Source: an uncultured Clostridia bacterium
Lineage (GTDB): Bacteria; Bacillota; Clostridia; Christensenellales; Borkfalkiaceae
DNA: 64,000 nt
Assembly: GCA_947088135.1 (NCBI GenBank)
Contig: CAMUFJ010000006.1
Location: 10,875-74,874, forward strand
Direction: 5' to 3'
Of the stretch, positions 6,393 through 14,357 are shown one piece after another. Below the pieces are notes generated by a model. The model did not search any database and was not told the origin of the DNA. It saw only the letters and a list, made by a program, of their open reading frames with translations. The translations under genes were made by a program, and so were the position numbers. The stretch's first letter is position 1; each line of letters starts with the position of its first letter.

Positions 6393-9056
6393 TTATTCCG
6401 ACGGGTTCATTAAATCGCACAGCTTCATAAGCGCGTTGGATATGGGGAACGCCGCAAGGATAACGCACACAAGATACAGTACCTGCGTAAAGGAGAAGCC
6501 GACTTTGTCCCAATTATCGTATACGATGTTTCCAAGGACGGGAATGGAAAGCACGAGAATGCTCACGCCCACGCTGAACGCGTACACGAATGCGCGAAGC
6601 AGGTTAAACGGCTGCATGACGCGGTACAGCATCACAAGACCGCCGAAAGTGACCGCGAGCATGAGAAGCGGGTTGACTGCGGCGACCGTCACCGCGGGGG
6701 TCACGACCGTTTCGCCGTTCATAACGGCTTCTTCGAGGATAAGATCGACGGTCAGTCCGCCCAGCTCGCCCGGAATAAACAGGAAACCGAGATACATGGT
6801 GATCACGCATAGAATGAGGGTGATCGCCCCCGGAATACTTCGCGATAGGACGTACGGAATAAACTTGCCCTTCACCCGTTCGGAGTTCGGCTGTAAGGTG
6901 ATGACGGCCGAGGGGACTGCCGCGACAAGCATTTCGAAAAGGAGCATATTGTTCGTCTTGAAGAGGTATTGCTCTTTAAGGATAAAGCAGAATACGGCGA
7001 GCAGGGTCGTGAAGAGCGTCTTCATAATATATAGGGACGCGCTCGATTTAATGTTATTGATGACCCGTCGTCCCTCGAACACCACGTTGGGGAGGTTGAG
7101 GAAGTTGTTATCCATGAGAACCAAGTGCGACACGTTGCGCGCCGCCTCGCTTCCCGACGCGACGGAAATGGCGCAGTCCGCTTCCTTCAAGGCGAGAATG
7201 TCGTTCACGCCGTCCCCCGTCATGGCGACGGTGTTGCCCTGCTTTTTGATGGCGCGCACCAAAATCGCCTTTTGTTCGGGAGTGACCCGCCCGAACACGG
7301 TGTACTGTCCCGCCACGTTTTCCACTTCGATGTCGGTGAGCCCGTCGAGGGAGATATATTGCCCCGCGTGCTTGACGCCTACGCGCCTTGCGACTTCGGA
7401 TACGGTCACGGGGTTGTCGCCCGAAATAATCTTGATATCCACGTCGTTGTCGCGGAACCAGCGGATCGTTTCGATTGCGTCGCTTCTGATATTGTCGGCA
7501 AGGGTGATGATCGCCGCGGGACGGAAGAGGGAGGGAAGCCGTTCTCCCGAAATTTGGTTGGGGGAGTAGGCAAGCACCAGCACGCGCAGTCCCGATTGGG
7601 CGTATTGTTTTACGATCTTTTCGATCTTGGGGGGCATGGGACGGAGCACGAACTCGGGCGCGCCCATCGCGTAAGTGCCCAGCTCCCCGAAGGATACGGC
7701 GGAGAGCTTGCGCTTGCTCGAAAAGGGAATGATCGCCGTGGGGTGCATCGCGCTCGAATGCCCGAAGCGGTTGTAGAGCGCGATAGAGGTTTGGTTGTTG
7801 TCGTCAAGCGCGGAAAGCATGCTTCCCATGATTTCGTCGAGCGAATAGTCGGAATAGCTGTTTAAAATCATGCAGTCGTTCACCGTCATGCGCCCGTCTG
7901 TGATCGTACCCGTCTTATCGAGGCAGAGCACGTTGACGCGGGCGAGCATTTCGAGGGAATACAGATCCTGCACGAGGGTGCGCTTTTTGGCGAGCCGTCT
8001 TACGCCGATCGCCATTGCAAGCGAGGTGAGAAGAAGCAGACCCGAAGGGATCATACCGATGACGACCGCGCCCGTGAGCTGAATGGATTCGGAAATGTTG
8101 CCTTCGAGCGTTTTGAAGTTGATCCAAAACATACCCGCCGCAACGAGTGGAATGAGTACCGCAATCACGCGAATGAAAAGGCGAATGGAGTTCATGATCT
8201 CCGAGCGGGGTTTTTTATACTTTTTCGCTTTGGAGGTGAGGCTGTTGAGGTAGGTCGCTTTTCCCACCTTGTCCGCGCGCACGCGGCACGCCCCGCTCGC
8301 GATGAAAGAGCCCGCGTACAGCGTTTCCCCTTCCGCCTTTTTAATGGGAATGGATTCGCCCGTCAAAAGCGATTCGTTGACCTCGACGTTCCCGTCCGCC
8401 AAACGGCAGTCGGCGGGTACTTGCTGACCCGCTTCGAGCAAAACGACGTCGTCCACGACGATCTCCCGTACGGGGATCTCCATTTTTACTCCGCCCCGCA
8501 TGACTTTCGCCGTTGCCGAGATGAGCACGGACAGCTTGTCGATCTGCTTTTTGGCGAGGATCTCCTGCACGATCCCGATAACGAGGTTCGCGCCGAAAAT
8601 GGCGACGAAAAGGAATTGCGAGATGCTCGCGCCCGCATAGAGAAGGGCGGCGGCGACGAGCACGCACAGCAAGTTGAAGAAAGTGCAGAGGTTTCCGAGG
8701 AAAATACTCGCGTACGACTTACTGTACTTCTTGTTGACGTCGTTAAAGAGAAATTGGCGGAAACGTTCGTCCACCTGTTCGGGTTCGAGTCCTCTGTCGA
8801 GGGCGGGCGTAAAGCGTTCCACTTCGCTTTCGGAGGGAATTTTTTTGGCTTTTTTGAATTGCTTCATTAAAGCCTTGCGCTTTTTGTCCTTGTCCTGACT
8901 GACGCCGCTTGCTTCGAGCACGCGCGAAGAGAAAGGTTTGTTCGTGCCTTCCTCCGCCGCGTCCGCCGTTTCTTCCAAGTCGGCGGGCGCGACCTCTTCC
9001 GCTTCCGCGGAGGGTTCCGGTTCTGCCGCCGGTAGTTTTATTTTTTTAACTCTCAC
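6393..9056 (-). CDS. Cation-translocating P-type ATPase (Ca2+/Mg2+-type, CtpE/CaxP-like)
   Basis: The 887-residue product has all P-type ATPase hallmarks: the TGES actuator motif, the phosphorylation site CLDKTGTITDG, the nucleotide-domain hinge and the TGDGVNDILALKEAD motif, with about ten membrane segments. Instead of the PEGL sequence typical of many Ca2+ pumps, the M4 segment reads GMIPSGLLLLTS. There are no N-terminal heavy-metal domains and no CPC motif, so a hard cation (Ca2+ or Mg2+) is the likely substrate. An acidic, Ala-rich extension of about 60 residues precedes the pump core. The start is GTG; the promoter at 9096-9124 is consensus-like. It appears monocistronic. Confidence 0.85.
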   Translation of the reverse strand: MRVKKIKLPAAEPEPSAEAEEVAPADLEETADAAEEGTNKPFSSRVLEASGVSQDKDKKRKALMKQFKKAKKIPSESEVERFTPALDRGLEPEQVDERFRQFLFNDVNKKYSKSYASIFLGNLCTFFNLLCVLVAAALLYAGASISQFLFVAIFGANLVIGIVQEILAKKQIDKLSVLISATAKVMRGGVKMEIPVREIVVDDVVLLEAGQQVPADCRLADGNVEVNESLLTGESIPIKKAEGETLYAGSFIASGACRVRADKVGKATYLNSLTSKAKKYKKPRSEIMNSIRLFIRVIAVLIPLVAAGMFWINFKTLEGNISESIQLTGAVVIGMIPSGLLLLTSLAMAIGVRRLAKKRTLVQDLYSLEMLARVNVLCLDKTGTITDGRMTVNDCMILNSYSDYSLDEIMGSMLSALDDNNQTSIALYNRFGHSSAMHPTAIIPFSSKRKLSAVSFGELGTYAMGAPEFVLRPMPPKIEKIVKQYAQSGLRVLVLAYSPNQISGERLPSLFRPAAIITLADNIRSDAIETIRWFRDNDVDIKIISGDNPVTVSEVARRVGVKHAGQYISLDGLTDIEVENVAGQYTVFGRVTPEQKAILVRAIKKQGNTVAMTGDGVNDILALKEADCAISVASGSEAARNVSHLVLMDNNFLNLPNVVFEGRRVINNIKSSASLYIMKTLFTTLLAVFCFILKEQYLFKTNNMLLFEMLVAAVPSAVITLQPNSERVKGKFIPYVLSRSIPGAITLILCVITMYLGFLFIPGELGGLTVDLILEEAVMNGETVVTPAVTVAAVNPLLMLAVTFGGLVMLYRVMQPFNLLRAFVYAFSVGVSILVLSIPVLGNIVYDNWDKVGFSFTQVLYLVCVILAAFPISNALMKLCDLMNPSE

Positions 9057-9095
9057 GAAATGCTCACCGCCTTATGAGATAATACTTCATATTAC

Positions 9096-9124
9096 ATTAT
9101 ACAGGAAACGGCGGAAAAAGTCAA
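9096..9124 (-). promoter_or_regulatory. Vegetative promoter of the P-type ATPase gene
   Basis: On the minus strand, TTGACT (9124-9119), 17 bp, TATAAT (9101-9096). Confidence 0.85.
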
Positions 9125-9215
9125 AATATAAACGGAGGCTTTGCAAGAAAAATCTTACCAAAATTATTCGGCACGAAAAAAAACGCAAAGGGTGCGCTTC
9201 GGCTCGGAAATTTAC

Positions 9216-9244
9216 TTGCAAGCACGCAAAAAAAGTTGTATAAT
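9216..9244 (+). promoter_or_regulatory. Vegetative promoter of serS
   Basis: TTGCAA at 9216-9221, 17 bp, TATAAT at 9239-9244. Only about 16 bases of leader remain before serS, so there is no room for a T-box. Confidence 0.85.
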
Positions 9245-9266
9245 TATATCGAAAAAGGAGTGCCGT

Positions 9267-10556
9267 ATGATCGATATCGCATTTTTGAGAAACAATCCCG
9301 ACGCGGTGCGGGAGAATATCAAGAAAAAATACCAAGAAAAAAAGCTTCCCCTTGTGGACGAAGCGATTGCGCTCGACGAAAAGAAGCGCGCCCTGCAAAC
9401 GGAGGGGGACAATCTCCGCGCGGCGCGGAACGCTCTGTCCCGCCGGATCGGACAGCTCATGAAGGAGAAAAAACTTGAAGAGGCGGAGAGCGTGAAGGCT
9501 GAGGTTAACGCCGACGCCGAACGCCTTGCGCAGATCGAAAAGGAAACGCAGGAAGTTCAAGACAAGCTGACGGGCGTTATGATGCGCATTCCCAATATCA
9601 TTTCCGCCGATACGCCGATCGGGAAGGACGATTCCGAGAACGTGGAGCGCACCCGCTATTTGGAGCCCCGCGTGCCCGATTTCGAAGTTCCCTATCACCT
9701 CGACATTTTGGAAAAGCTCGACGGGATCGACATCGACAGCGCGCGCCGTACGAGCGGGCAGGGCTTTTACTACCTCACGGGGGATATCGCCCGTCTGCAC
9801 TCGGCGGTCATTTCCTATGCGCGCGATTTCATGATCGACAAGGGTTTTACCTATTGCATTCCTCCGTTTATGATCCGCTCTTCCGTCGTTTCGGGCGTGA
9901 TGAGCTTCGAGGAAATGGAGGGAATGATGTACAAGATCGAGGGCGAGGATCTCTACCTCATCGGTACGAGCGAGCACTCCATGATCGGACGGTTCATGGG
10001 CGCTACGCTTGACGAGAGCAAGCTTCCCTTAACGCTTACAAGCTATTCCCCCTGCTTCCGCAAGGAAAAGGGCGCGCACGGCATCGAGGAGCGGGGCATC
10101 TACCGCATTCACCAGTTTGAAAAGCAGGAGATGATCGTCGTCTGCAAACCAGAGGACAGCGAGGCGTGGTACGATAAAATGTGGAATTATACCGTGGAGC
10201 TCTTCGTTTCCATGGGCATTCCCGTGCGTACGCTCGAATGCTGTTCGGGAGATCTTGCCGACCTCAAATACCGCAGTGTAGACGTGGAGGCTTGGAGTCC
10301 CCGCCAAAAGAAGTATTTCGAAGTGGGCTCTTGTTCCAATCTTACCGACGCGCAGGCGCGCCGTTTGGGGATCCGCTATAAAACGGAAAAGGGCAGCGCG
10401 TTCGCGCACACGCTCAACAACACCGTCGTTGCGCCTCCGCGTATGCTCATTGCATTTTTGGAAAATCATCTTCGCGCAGACGGCAGTGTGGAAATTCCCG
10501 AGGTGCTCCGTCCCTACATGGGCGGTAAGAGCGAAATCAGCGTAAAGAAGGCATGA
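9267..10556 (+). CDS. serS: Seryl-tRNA synthetase
   Basis: The 429-residue product matches SerRS in length and order: an N-terminal tRNA-binding coiled coil (about residues 30-100, rich in Lys/Glu heptads), then the class II catalytic core with motif 2 (FRKEKGAHG ... GIYRIHQFEK) and motif 3 (about FEVGSCSNLTDAQARRLGIR). It charges tRNA-Ser for translation. The start at 9267 is set by AAGGAG at 9255-9260 and the family N-terminus MIDIAFLRNNPDAVREN. It is the first gene of an operon with the exonuclease (4-base ATGA overlap) and rsmF. Confidence 0.98.
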   Translation: MIDIAFLRNNPDAVRENIKKKYQEKKLPLVDEAIALDEKKRALQTEGDNLRAARNALSRRIGQLMKEKKLEEAESVKAEVNADAERLAQIEKETQEVQDKLTGVMMRIPNIISADTPIGKDDSENVERTRYLEPRVPDFEVPYHLDILEKLDGIDIDSARRTSGQGFYYLTGDIARLHSAVISYARDFMIDKGFTYCIPPFMIRSSVVSGVMSFEEMEGMMYKIEGEDLYLIGTSEHSMIGRFMGATLDESKLPLTLTSYSPCFRKEKGAHGIEERGIYRIHQFEKQEMIVVCKPEDSEAWYDKMWNYTVELFVSMGIPVRTLECCSGDLADLKYRSVDVEAWSPRQKKYFEVGSCSNLTDAQARRLGIRYKTEKGSAFAHTLNNTVVAPPRMLIAFLENHLRADGSVEIPEVLRPYMGGKSEISVKKA

Positions 10557-11506
10557 AGTACGTTTTCTTCGATATCGAATGCGCCTGCGTCTACAAGAGC
10601 GTGGCGAAAATTTGCGCGTTCGGCTACGTGGTGACGGACGAGCGCTTCGAGGTGCTTGCCCGCGAGGACGTGCTTATGAACCCCAAGGGGAAGTTTCATC
10701 TCACCGACCGCAAGGGAAAGGAGGGGCTGACCCTTCCGTACGAGTACGAGGATTTTAAAAAATATCCGGTCTTTCGGGGCGAGTACGCGAAGATCCGCGC
10801 GCTTCTCGAAGATAAAGACGCGATCGTGCTCGGGCATGCCACGATGAACGACGTTAACTATCTGAACTTGGAAACCAAACGCTATAAGCTTCCTTCTTTC
10901 CGTTTTTCGTTTTATGACACGCAAATTTTTTACATGAGCGCGGTGGGCGAGTACGGGAGGCAGTTCGGGCTCGGCGCGATCGCCGAAGAGCTCGGCGTGG
11001 AGTTCACTCCGCACCGCGCGGTGGACGACGCGTACGCCACTATGCGGGTGTGCCGTGCGCTCTGCGAACGGGAGAATACCGACGTGTCGGGGCTTGCCGA
11101 ACGCTACGGCGTGCGCCCTGGCAGGATCGGCGGTTATAAAATAGAGCAGGGTATTTCTAAGGGACAAAAGCAATATCTGCGGGAGCGGGAGGAGGAGAAA
11201 ATCAAGCGCACTAAGGCGCATATCGAATTTTTCCGCTTCGTCAACAAATACATGAACAAGCGCAAAAAGGGCGGGGAGTTAGACGGCAAGACCTTTTGTT
11301 TTTCGCGGGACATCGAAGACGACGTTTCCGTATCCGTTAAGCTCGTTTCGGCGATTTTCGCCTCGGGCGGGAAATACACCTCGCACCCCTCCGAATGCGA
11401 CGTTTACATTGCGCGCGAGCGTGGCGGAAGCCGTTACGACAATGCGCTGAATCAGGGCGCGGACTTTATTCCGCTCGAAAAATTTGCGGGCGCGCTCAAC
11501 GGTTAA
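10553..11506 (+). CDS. DEDD-family 3'-5' exonuclease with a C-terminal BRCT-like region
   Basis: The 317-residue product has the three exonuclease motifs of the DnaQ/RNase T superfamily: FFDIECA at residues 5-11 (catalytic D and E), GHATMNDVNYL near 95-105, and HRAVDDAYAT near 155-164. A Lys/Arg/Glu-rich linker follows. The last 75 residues (LDGKTFCFSRDIE ... SHPSECDVYIA ... GADFIPLEKF) look like a BRCT domain, as in DNA polymerase III epsilon-like proteins. A role in DNA repair or proofreading is likely; the substrate is unknown. Its ATG overlaps the serS stop, so it is translationally coupled. rsmF starts 3 bases after it. Confidence 0.8.
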   Translation: MKYVFFDIECACVYKSVAKICAFGYVVTDERFEVLAREDVLMNPKGKFHLTDRKGKEGLTLPYEYEDFKKYPVFRGEYAKIRALLEDKDAIVLGHATMNDVNYLNLETKRYKLPSFRFSFYDTQIFYMSAVGEYGRQFGLGAIAEELGVEFTPHRAVDDAYATMRVCRALCERENTDVSGLAERYGVRPGRIGGYKIEQGISKGQKQYLREREEEKIKRTKAHIEFFRFVNKYMNKRKKGGELDGKTFCFSRDIEDDVSVSVKLVSAIFASGGKYTSHPSECDVYIARERGGSRYDNALNQGADFIPLEKFAGALNG

Positions 11507-11509
11507 AGC

Positions 11510-12796
11510 ATGATACAGTTACCGCAAGAATTTATCGACCGCATGAAAAAAAGGCTGGGAAAGGACTTCCCCGCCTTTTTCAAAAGCTATGAGGAGCTCC
11601 CCGCAAAGGGGCTTCGCGTCAACACGCTGAAAATTTCCGTAGACGAATTTCTGAAAATTTCTCCATTCCCGCTCGAACCCGTGCCTTGGGAGCCGACCGC
11701 CTTCTATTACGAAGGCGAGCGCGCGGGCGCGCACCCTTACCACGCGGCGGGGCTTTTTTACTGTCAGGAGCCTTCGGCGACCCTTCCCGCAAGTCTTTTG
11801 CAGGCAAAGGCGGGGGAGCGCGTGCTCGACCTGTGCGCCGCGCCCGGAGGCAAGGCGACCCAAATTGCATCGGCAATGCAGGGAGAAGGACTGCTCGTCG
11901 CCAACGAATTCGATTATTCCCGCGCCCGCATTCTCTCGGAGAATATCGAGCGTTTGGGCATAAAAAACGCCGTCGTCACGAGTTGCGATCCCGAACGGCT
12001 CGCCTGCCGTCTGCCCGCCTTTTTCGATAAAATTTTAGCGGACGCGCCCTGTTCGGGCGAGGGAATGTTTAAAAAGGAGGAAGGCGCGCTCCTGCATTGG
12101 AGCGAGGCGAACGTACGCGGTTGCGCTCTGCGCCAAAGAAACATTTTGGATAGCGCCGTGAAAATGCTGGCGGGCGGCGGGCGGCTCGTCTATTCCACCT
12201 GCACCTTTTCCGAGGAGGAGAACGAGGCGCAGGCGGACGCGCTTCTTGCGCGATATCCCGAGTTAACGCTTTTGGATATCCGCCGTCTTTATCCTCACGA
12301 GGTGCGCGGGGAAGGGCAGTTTGCCGCGGTGTTTGAAAAGACGGAGGGGGAACGGCGGTCGCCCAAGCCATTCGCCGTTGCGCGGAACGGAGCGGCGGAA
12401 AAGGCGGTCTACGAGTTTTTCGGAAAAGTGTACGGAAGGACGCCGCACGGGACTTTAAACGTGATGCAGGACGGGCGGATATATTTATTGCCCCGAGAAC
12501 TTCCCGCGCTCGGAGTAACTACGCTTCGCACGGGGTTGGAAGTCGGCAGTTTCGACGGGAAAATATTCAAGCCCGCCCATGCGCTTGCGATCGCCGAACG
12601 GGGCTTGCGGAAAAGGGTCGATTTTTCTTTTTCCGCTCACGCTGTCGAGATAGAAAAATATCTCCGCGGGGAGGCGCTCTGTACGGAAGCGGAAAACGGT
12701 TGGTACGCGGTGTGCGCAGACGGTTTCCCGCTCGGGTGGGCAAAGGCGGTAAACGGCGTCCTTAAAAATCATTACCCCAAATATTTACGGCGGTAA
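11510..12796 (+). CDS. rsmF: 16S rRNA m5C methyltransferase, NOL1/NOP2/Sun family (RsmF-like)
   Basis: The 428-residue product carries the SAM-binding motif VLDLCAAPGGKATQIAS (about residue 103), the catalytic-cysteine region ADAPCSGEGMFKK (about 177) and the second cysteine motif LVYSTCTFSEEENE (about 226). These define RNA (cytosine-5) methyltransferases. The N-terminus (RMKKRLGKDFPAFFKSYEE, GLRVNTLK) and the roughly 130-residue C-terminal extension resemble RsmF/YebU, which methylates 16S rRNA, rather than the shorter RsmB. The exact target base cannot be read from sequence. It is the third gene of the serS operon and ends at a hairpin terminator. Confidence 0.88.
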   Translation: MIQLPQEFIDRMKKRLGKDFPAFFKSYEELPAKGLRVNTLKISVDEFLKISPFPLEPVPWEPTAFYYEGERAGAHPYHAAGLFYCQEPSATLPASLLQAKAGERVLDLCAAPGGKATQIASAMQGEGLLVANEFDYSRARILSENIERLGIKNAVVTSCDPERLACRLPAFFDKILADAPCSGEGMFKKEEGALLHWSEANVRGCALRQRNILDSAVKMLAGGGRLVYSTCTFSEEENEAQADALLARYPELTLLDIRRLYPHEVRGEGQFAAVFEKTEGERRSPKPFAVARNGAAEKAVYEFFGKVYGRTPHGTLNVMQDGRIYLLPRELPALGVTTLRTGLEVGSFDGKIFKPAHALAIAERGLRKRVDFSFSAHAVEIEKYLRGEALCTEAENGWYAVCADGFPLGWAKAVNGVLKNHYPKYLRR

Positions 12797-12843
12797 AAAA
12801 TACCCCTCCTGCCTCTTTCTGAAAGGGACGGGGGGGGGTATTT
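12795..12843 (-). terminator. Bidirectional terminator between rsmF and pnuC
   Basis: A long imperfect stem (AAATACCCC-TCC with GGGGGGTATTT) straddles the gap. The minus-strand reading ends in TATTTTTTA, a good terminator for pnuC; the plus reading has a weaker T-tract for rsmF. Confidence 0.7.
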
Positions 12844-12888
12844 GCTCTTTGTTTCCCCGTTTTTGGGAAAAAGGGAGATAAGGCGGAT

Positions 12889-13617
12889 TTAAGGCGACGG
12901 CGTTTCTTCCTGTTCCGGAATAGATGCCTGTTCCTGCCGTTTTTTGCGGCGCGACCAGCTGATAAAACCGTAGAGATCGTTCAAGAGGAACGCCGCAAAG
13001 CAAACGACCATGCAGACGTTGGAGAGGTCGTTTACCGAAGCGAGCGACCAAAGCACAATGAGCACGACGTCGTTGACGCCGTACGCGAGCGCGTAGAAAG
13101 GGCTTCTGCGAATGGATAAATAGGAAGCGAAAAAGCTTGTAAATACGGAAACGGTGCTCCAAATTAAATTCGCGGTATCGAGCGCGCGCAGAATAAAGAA
13201 GAATGCAACCGTCACTGCACCCGACAAGAGCACGTTCAAGCCGTATTCCCAAGCCGGAATACGGTTTATCTTCACTTCCGTCTTTTTCCCCTGAAAAGGG
13301 TGGCGGAGCCAAGTGACGATCGCCACGATCGCGGCGGGCGCGGACATTCCGAGGTAAGTGATCATTTCGCCGTAGTATGCGTTAAAAAAGGAAACGATAC
13401 CGTAAAAAACGGCGAAAACAACGAGTAAAAACTGTCCGATCACGTTTCCCTTTGCAACGAAGATAAGGGAGGTGACGCCCAGAATAGACCCTACAAGGCT
13501 CAGGGGCGCTTTTGCTCCGCACAAGAAAAAGGAAAGAAGAATGGCAAAAACGGAACACCCCCAAAGCGCGTACTCGAAAGGGGTTATGCTCTTGAAAAAT
13601 GCTTTTATGCGGTTCAT
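12889..13617 (-). CDS. pnuC: PnuC-family vitamin transporter (nicotinamide riboside type)
   Basis: The 242-residue product has about seven or eight transmembrane segments and the PnuC signatures: LGVTSLIFVAKGNVIGQ, FFNAYYGEMITYLGMSAPAA and a VNDVVLIVLWSLA segment. PnuC proteins carry NAD precursors, usually nicotinamide riboside, by facilitated diffusion; relatives PnuT and PnuX carry thiamine and riboflavin, so substrate assignment is an inference. AGGAGG lies five bases before the ATG. The gene sits behind a structured 130-base leader with a terminator/antiterminator pair (13629-13746), which points to control by a metabolite or tRNA. Confidence 0.88.
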   Translation of the reverse strand: MNRIKAFFKSITPFEYALWGCSVFAILLSFFLCGAKAPLSLVGSILGVTSLIFVAKGNVIGQFLLVVFAVFYGIVSFFNAYYGEMITYLGMSAPAAIVAIVTWLRHPFQGKKTEVKINRIPAWEYGLNVLLSGAVTVAFFFILRALDTANLIWSTVSVFTSFFASYLSIRRSPFYALAYGVNDVVLIVLWSLASVNDLSNVCMVVCFAAFLLNDLYGFISWSRRKKRQEQASIPEQEETPSP

Positions 13618-13628
13618 ACCGACCTCCT

Positions 13629-13746
13629 AAAAAAAGAAGCACCCCTGCCGCTTCTGCTAAGACCTATCGAAGCGGACGGAATGCAATGCATTCGTACCCG
13701 GTGGCACATATCTTGTATTATCCCGTAGCATACCTTCGCTATGGAT
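13629..13746 (-). promoter_or_regulatory. Structured attenuator leader of pnuC (riboswitch candidate, class not recognised)
   Basis: On the minus strand, CCGCTTC (13675-13669) can pair over 7 bp with GAAGCGG (13654-13648), leaving a 14-base loop. The second arm overlaps AGAAGC (13655-13650), which can instead pair with GCTTCT (13640-13635) directly before a run of Us: an intrinsic terminator. The two structures exclude each other. Upstream lies further pairing potential: GTATCC with GGGATA near the 5' end and a GAATGC-ATT-GCATTC hairpin near 13690-13676. I compared it by eye with TPP, FMN, SAM, cobalamin, preQ1, THF, ZTP, NAD and T-box consensus sequences and found no match. Confidence 0.7.
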
Positions 13747-13752
13747 ACGGCT

Positions 13753-13781
13753 ATTATAGCAGAGTATTTCCCAAAATGCAA
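13753..13781 (-). promoter_or_regulatory. Vegetative promoter of the pnuC leader
   Basis: On the minus strand, TTGCAT (13781-13776), 17 bp, TATAAT (13758-13753); start predicted near 13746. Confidence 0.85.
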
Positions 13782-13933
13782 GTGTTTTTGAAAAAATTTT
13801 TGTCGCCGCGCTCCTCTTGCCGAATCCGACGCTGACTGATGTTATTCTTGCGCCCTCTCCGCCATTCTCGGCCGCCGCAGGCGGATCCCCCGAAACGCAG
13901 TTCGGCAAAGGTCGATGAGATTGATTGAAACTC

Positions 13934-13962
13934 TTGTTTTTTTCTTGTGAATCTGATATAAT
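13934..13962 (+). promoter_or_regulatory. Vegetative promoter abutting the XRE gene at 13970
   Basis: TTGTTT at 13934-13939, 17 bp, TATAAT at 13957-13962. The predicted start is at about 13969-13970, the first base of the ATG. Confidence 0.7.
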
Positions 13963-13969
13963 GGCGCGT

Positions 13970-14302
13970 ATGAGAATCGAAAGAAAATTTATTGATTGGT
14001 ATGCTACGGGAAACAAATTATATCGGCTTCGGAGCGACAACGCATCTCTAAGGCGGTACGTGTGCAGTATGCTCAAAAGAGGCACGGAAAAATGCGGCGG
14101 CACGGGCGATTGCGAAACCTGCGGGGACAGATACATGGATAAAAATATCAGCCGCGCGGAACTCGCCGAGGTGTTCGGCGTTTCGGACAACGTTGTCAAT
14201 AATTGGGAAACGGGAAGAACGCAGATCGGAATAGAGGATATCCTGTTTTACTGCCGAATCGCAAAAGTGGGGTTGGACGATATTTTGGTGTACCACAAGT
14301 AA
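13970..14302 (+). CDS. Small XRE-type helix-turn-helix regulator, probably leaderless
   Basis: The 110-residue product has a C-terminal helix-turn-helix (SRAELAEVFGVSDNVVNNWE, about residues 62-81) typical of Cro/C1-type regulators. Its N-terminal half is basic and contains a CGGTGDCETCG cysteine cluster (about residues 43-53) that might bind metal. Alternative starts exist at 13925 (TTG) and 13961 (ATG), but both lie upstream of the predicted transcription start. The ATG at 13970 coincides with that start and no Shine-Dalgarno sequence is visible. The gene is followed by a bidirectional terminator. Target unknown. Confidence 0.7.
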   Translation: MRIERKFIDWYATGNKLYRLRSDNASLRRYVCSMLKRGTEKCGGTGDCETCGDRYMDKNISRAELAEVFGVSDNVVNNWETGRTQIGIEDILFYCRIAKVGLDDILVYHK

Positions 14303-14314
14303 CGGAAATCAAAT

Positions 14315-14350
14315 AAAAAACGGGCACGGCTTTACGCCGTGCCCGTTTTA
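14315..14350. terminator. Bidirectional terminator between the XRE gene and the 1164-aa lipoprotein gene
   Basis: The stem CGGGCACGGC (14321-14330) pairs with GCCGTGCCCG (14336-14345), flanked by A-rich and T-rich runs on both sides. Confidence 0.9.
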
Positions 14351-14357
14351 AACTTCG

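Noticed and set aside
9057..9266. A T-box in front of serS
   Set aside because: The promoter at 9216-9244 leaves about 16 bases of leader, and no GGTGG-type T-box sequence is present.
13617..13781. A T-box or TPP riboswitch in the pnuC leader
   Set aside because: GTGCCACCGGG looks superficially T-box-like, but the specifier stem, AGGGTGG core and length are missing; the TPP core CTGAGA and its second conserved arm are absent.
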